From NCBI GenBank assembly GCA_947259585.1, contig CAMYMV010000004.1, positions 1 through 64,000 of the forward strand: a stretch of 64,000 nucleotides of DNA, in the 5' to 3' direction. Source of the stretch: an uncultured Gemmatimonadales bacterium. GTDB taxonomy: Bacteria > Gemmatimonadota > Gemmatimonadetes > Palauibacterales > Palauibacteraceae. Below are positions 61,660 to 64,000 of the stretch, one piece after another. Every line of letters begins with the position of its first letter. Position 1 is the stretch's first letter. The notes beneath the pieces were generated by a model. The model was not told the origin of the DNA and ran no database searches. It saw nothing but the letters and a program-made list of their open reading frames with translations. The translations under genes and the position numbers were made by a program.

Positions 61660-63968
61660 GACGTCGGACGGCCTCCCCCGGCGCCCAGGTGCCTCGAAAC
61701 GAAGTCGGTCAACAGGCTGAACAGGTTGACGCGAGCCTCGGCGCCCGCGATGGCGTGAGCCTTGTTCGGGTAGATTCGCAGCGAGAACTGGCGGTTTGCC
61801 TCCTCGAGCGCCTGCGAGAGCTGCACCGTGTTCTGGAAGTGCACGTTGTCGTCTCCAGTGCCATGAACGACGAGGAGCGGAACCTCCAGCTTCGCGGCAT
61901 GCGTGAGCGGGGACCCGTCGCGGTATCCCTCGGGGTTCTCCTCCGGCGTGCGCATGAAGCGCTCCGTGTAGATCGTGTCGTAGAGCTGCCAACCGGTGAC
62001 GGGTGCCACCGAGATCCCCATGGAGATCTGGCCCTGGTTCAGGAAGGAGCTCATGAGCGTCATATATCCGCCGTAGCTCCACCCCCATATGCCGATCCTC
62101 GATGCGTCCACATAGGGAAGCGCACCCAGCTGACTCGCCGCCGCCAGTTGGTCCTCGGTCTCCATCCTGCCCAGCTGCATGTAGACCTGCCTGGTGAAGT
62201 CGCGGCCGCGGCCACCAGTGCCGCGGTTGTCCACGCTCGCCACGATGAACCCCCTCTGCGCGAGCAGTTGGTGCCACAGATGGCGGGTTCCCCCCCACCG
62301 ATCGACGACCGTCTGCGACCCGGGCCCGCCGTATACGTAGAGCAGAAGCGGATAGGTATGGGCCGGGTCGAAGTCGGACGGCTTGATCATGTAGGCATGG
62401 AGCGGCGATTCATCCGCCGCCTCGAGCTCGAAGAACTCCGGCTCGGCAAGCGAGGCAGACTCGAGAAGTGCCACAAGCTCGGCGTTCAGCTCCAGCTCTC
62501 TAACCAGGGAGCCGTCCGAGCTCCTGAGCTTCGTGGTCGTCGGTGTCGACATCGTCGAATGGCGATCGATGAAGAACGCGGCGTCCGGGCTGAACTCGGC
62601 CGCGTGCACCCCAGAGCCTCCCACGATCAGGCTCGGCTCGCCTCCGTCGAGCGACACGCCGTAAACCGAGCGCATCCGGGGGCTCGGCGAGGCCGCCGTG
62701 AAGAACACGCCCCCGGAGTCCTCATCCACCGCGTCCAGCGACGTGATCTCCCACTCGCCCGTCGTCAGCTGCCGGACGAGCGTCCCGTCCCGCTCGAAGA
62801 GGTAAAGGTGTCTATATCCGTCGCGCTCGCTGGCCCAAAGAAAGCGGCGCCCTCCATCCAGCCACGTCAGGTAGTCCTGCACATCGACCCACGCCTCGTC
62901 GGACTCCGCGAGGATGACGCGGGTCTCTCCCGAGCCGGCATCGCCGAGACGGAGCTCGAGCCGGTTCTGTTGCCGGTTCAGCACCTGGATCGCGACCTCT
63001 TCGGAGGAAGCCGCCCACTCCATCCGCGCGATGTATGCCTCCGGGTCCGAACCCGTGTCGAACCAGGTCGTCTCTCCCGTCTCGAGGCTCAGCGAGCCCA
63101 CCCTCACGATCGAGTTGGGCGTGCCCGCCTTCGGATAGCGAACCGGCACGGGCTCGGAGTAGAGCTCCAGATCATCGATCAGGTAAAACGGCCGAATCGG
63201 ACTCTGATCGAACCTCCAGTAGGCGATGCGGCGGCCGTCCGGGCTCCACCGGTAGCCATCGAAAAAGGAGAGCTCCTCCTCGTAGACCCAGTCGGTCGTG
63301 CCGTTGATGATGTCGGCGCCGCCGTCGGTCGTGAGAGGCCTCTCTTCCCCGCTCTCAAGGTGGACGAGGTGGAGGTTCTGGTCCCGAACGAACGAGATGT
63401 AGCGGCCATCCGGCGAGAACTTTCCGAGCATCTGGGAGCTCTCGTGGCTGCTCACGGGCCTGAGCTCCCGGCTCTCGGTGTCGAACACCCAGTAGTAGCC
63501 TTGCTCGCTCCGTCTCCAGATCGGCTCGGCGTCGGAGAGGATCAGGATCTTCGAGCCGTCGGGCGAGAACTGATAGCCATCGGCCGTGATCGGCTCCGTC
63601 CTGCCGGCGGGTACCAGATCGTCCGCGGTGATCAGGAGCTCCTCTCGGCCGCTGGCGGCGTCGACGAGCCAGAGCTCCGCACGCCCCTCGGAGTCCGGTC
63701 GTACGGAGGTCCAGCGCGAACCGTCATCGCGCCACGAGGCAGAAAAGGTCGCCAGAGCAAAATCGGCGGACCCGAAGACGGACTCGACGGTGAGGCGCAG
63801 AGCCGTGTCCGCTGCCGAACGGTATCCGGATCGATCGGCGCTCGGCGGGGAACTCTCCTGGGCAAGAGCGACCCCGACCTCGCCGACTGCCAGGACGGGC
63901 GCCAGGAGGAGGCCCAGGGCCAACCCGCACCGCAGCAGAGCCACTTCGAATCGCTTTCGATCTATCAC
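61656..63968 (-). CDS. S9 family dipeptidyl peptidase IV-like protein
   Basis: A 770-aa exported serine peptidase, near full length for the DPP IV group. The signal peptide is about residues 1-35. The N-terminal part is a beta-propeller (repeats such as FSPDGRYISFVRD and FSPDGSKILILSD). The C-terminal alpha/beta hydrolase has GWSYGGY (Ser at about 629), aspartate in GTGDDNVHF, and histidine in NKAHAI. Acts on N-terminal Xaa-Pro dipeptides in related proteins. The start is GTG with AGGAGGG five bases ahead. It is the last gene in the window. Confidence 0.92.
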   Translation of the reverse strand: MIDRKRFEVALLRCGLALGLLLAPVLAVGEVGVALAQESSPPSADRSGYRSAADTALRLTVESVFGSADFALATFSASWRDDGSRWTSVRPDSEGRAELWLVDAASGREELLITADDLVPAGRTEPITADGYQFSPDGSKILILSDAEPIWRRSEQGYYWVFDTESRELRPVSSHESSQMLGKFSPDGRYISFVRDQNLHLVHLESGEERPLTTDGGADIINGTTDWVYEEELSFFDGYRWSPDGRRIAYWRFDQSPIRPFYLIDDLELYSEPVPVRYPKAGTPNSIVRVGSLSLETGETTWFDTGSDPEAYIARMEWAASSEEVAIQVLNRQQNRLELRLGDAGSGETRVILAESDEAWVDVQDYLTWLDGGRRFLWASERDGYRHLYLFERDGTLVRQLTTGEWEITSLDAVDEDSGGVFFTAASPSPRMRSVYGVSLDGGEPSLIVGGSGVHAAEFSPDAAFFIDRHSTMSTPTTTKLRSSDGSLVRELELNAELVALLESASLAEPEFFELEAADESPLHAYMIKPSDFDPAHTYPLLLYVYGGPGSQTVVDRWGGTRHLWHQLLAQRGFIVASVDNRGTGGRGRDFTRQVYMQLGRMETEDQLAAASQLGALPYVDASRIGIWGWSYGGYMTLMSSFLNQGQISMGISVAPVTGWQLYDTIYTERFMRTPEENPEGYRDGSPLTHAAKLEVPLLVVHGTGDDNVHFQNTVQLSQALEEANRQFSLRIYPNKAHAIAGAEARVNLFSLLTDFVSRHLGAGGGRPTS

Positions 63969-64000
63969 GAGACCCTCCTCGAGCTCGTTTCTCCAGCCGG

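Overview
This 64 kb window is a gene-dense, high-GC bacterial chromosome segment with about 54 protein-coding genes. I see no rRNA, tRNA, CRISPR array, insertion sequence or prophage. GTG and TTG starts are common, and many gene pairs overlap by 4 nt (ATGA, GTGA or TTGA) or 8 nt. The gene families suggest a Gemmatimonadota-like bacterium: a short primary-type sigma factor, paired secreted amidohydrolases, a PafA-type phosphatase lipoprotein, a S9 dipeptidyl peptidase and lipobox-bearing peptidases. That placement is inference from gene content, not from a phylogenetic marker. Lipoproteins and a YbhGFSR-like exporter point to a diderm envelope.

Layout, left to right. Positions 1-4435 (+) hold the [NiFe]-hydrogenase maturation genes hypF (5' end cut by the window), hypC, hypD and hypE, followed by an enoyl-CoA hydratase family gene. 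Positions 5414-11400 (+) hold a complete System I cytochrome c maturation operon, ccmABCDEFGH, including a 57-residue ccmD. A short sigma factor with a clear intrinsic terminator and an adenine deaminase follow (to 13508).

From 35029 down to 13561 almost everything lies on the minus strand. A TetR regulator controls a five-gene split YbhGFSR-like ABC exporter (tetR, membrane fusion protein, two ATPases, two permeases). Then come uvrA, a glycosyltransferase fused to a Rossmann-like domain, and two amidohydrolases of which the second has lost its metal ligands. After a 281-bp gap come gyrA, a threonine dehydratase-like enzyme, a P1 peptidase, a HAD phosphatase, a CYTH phosphohydrolase, an unrecognised tail-anchored protein, DsbA and VKOR.

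From 35161 to 41366 (+) lie an ABC exporter with an acidic insert in its ATPase domain, a PLDc_N small protein, an orphan-looking adenine DNA methylase, a lipoprotein peptidase, a tandem UspA protein and a YggX-like protein with extra CxxC pairs. From 41464 to 52614 are leuS, a DUF92 membrane protein, a V4R-like protein, a CDF transporter, acetyl-CoA synthetase, cardiolipin synthase, an MFS transporter and a beta-lactamase-fold hydrolase. The right end (52767-63968) has an AddB/AddA recombination pair (+), then on minus a PafA-like phosphatase, queE and a S9 dipeptidyl peptidase.

Functional themes are extracytoplasmic redox chemistry (CcmG/CcmH reduction against DsbA/VKOR oxidation), hydrogenase maturation, DNA repair (UvrA, AddAB), envelope transport and scavenging of peptides and phosphate. 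I did not find a demonstrably new defence or mobile system. The best candidates for something undescribed are the unrecognised tail-anchored protein coupled to CYTH and HAD enzymes, the amidohydrolase with a dead metal site beside an intact partner, the ABC exporter insert and the CxxC-modified YggX-like protein.
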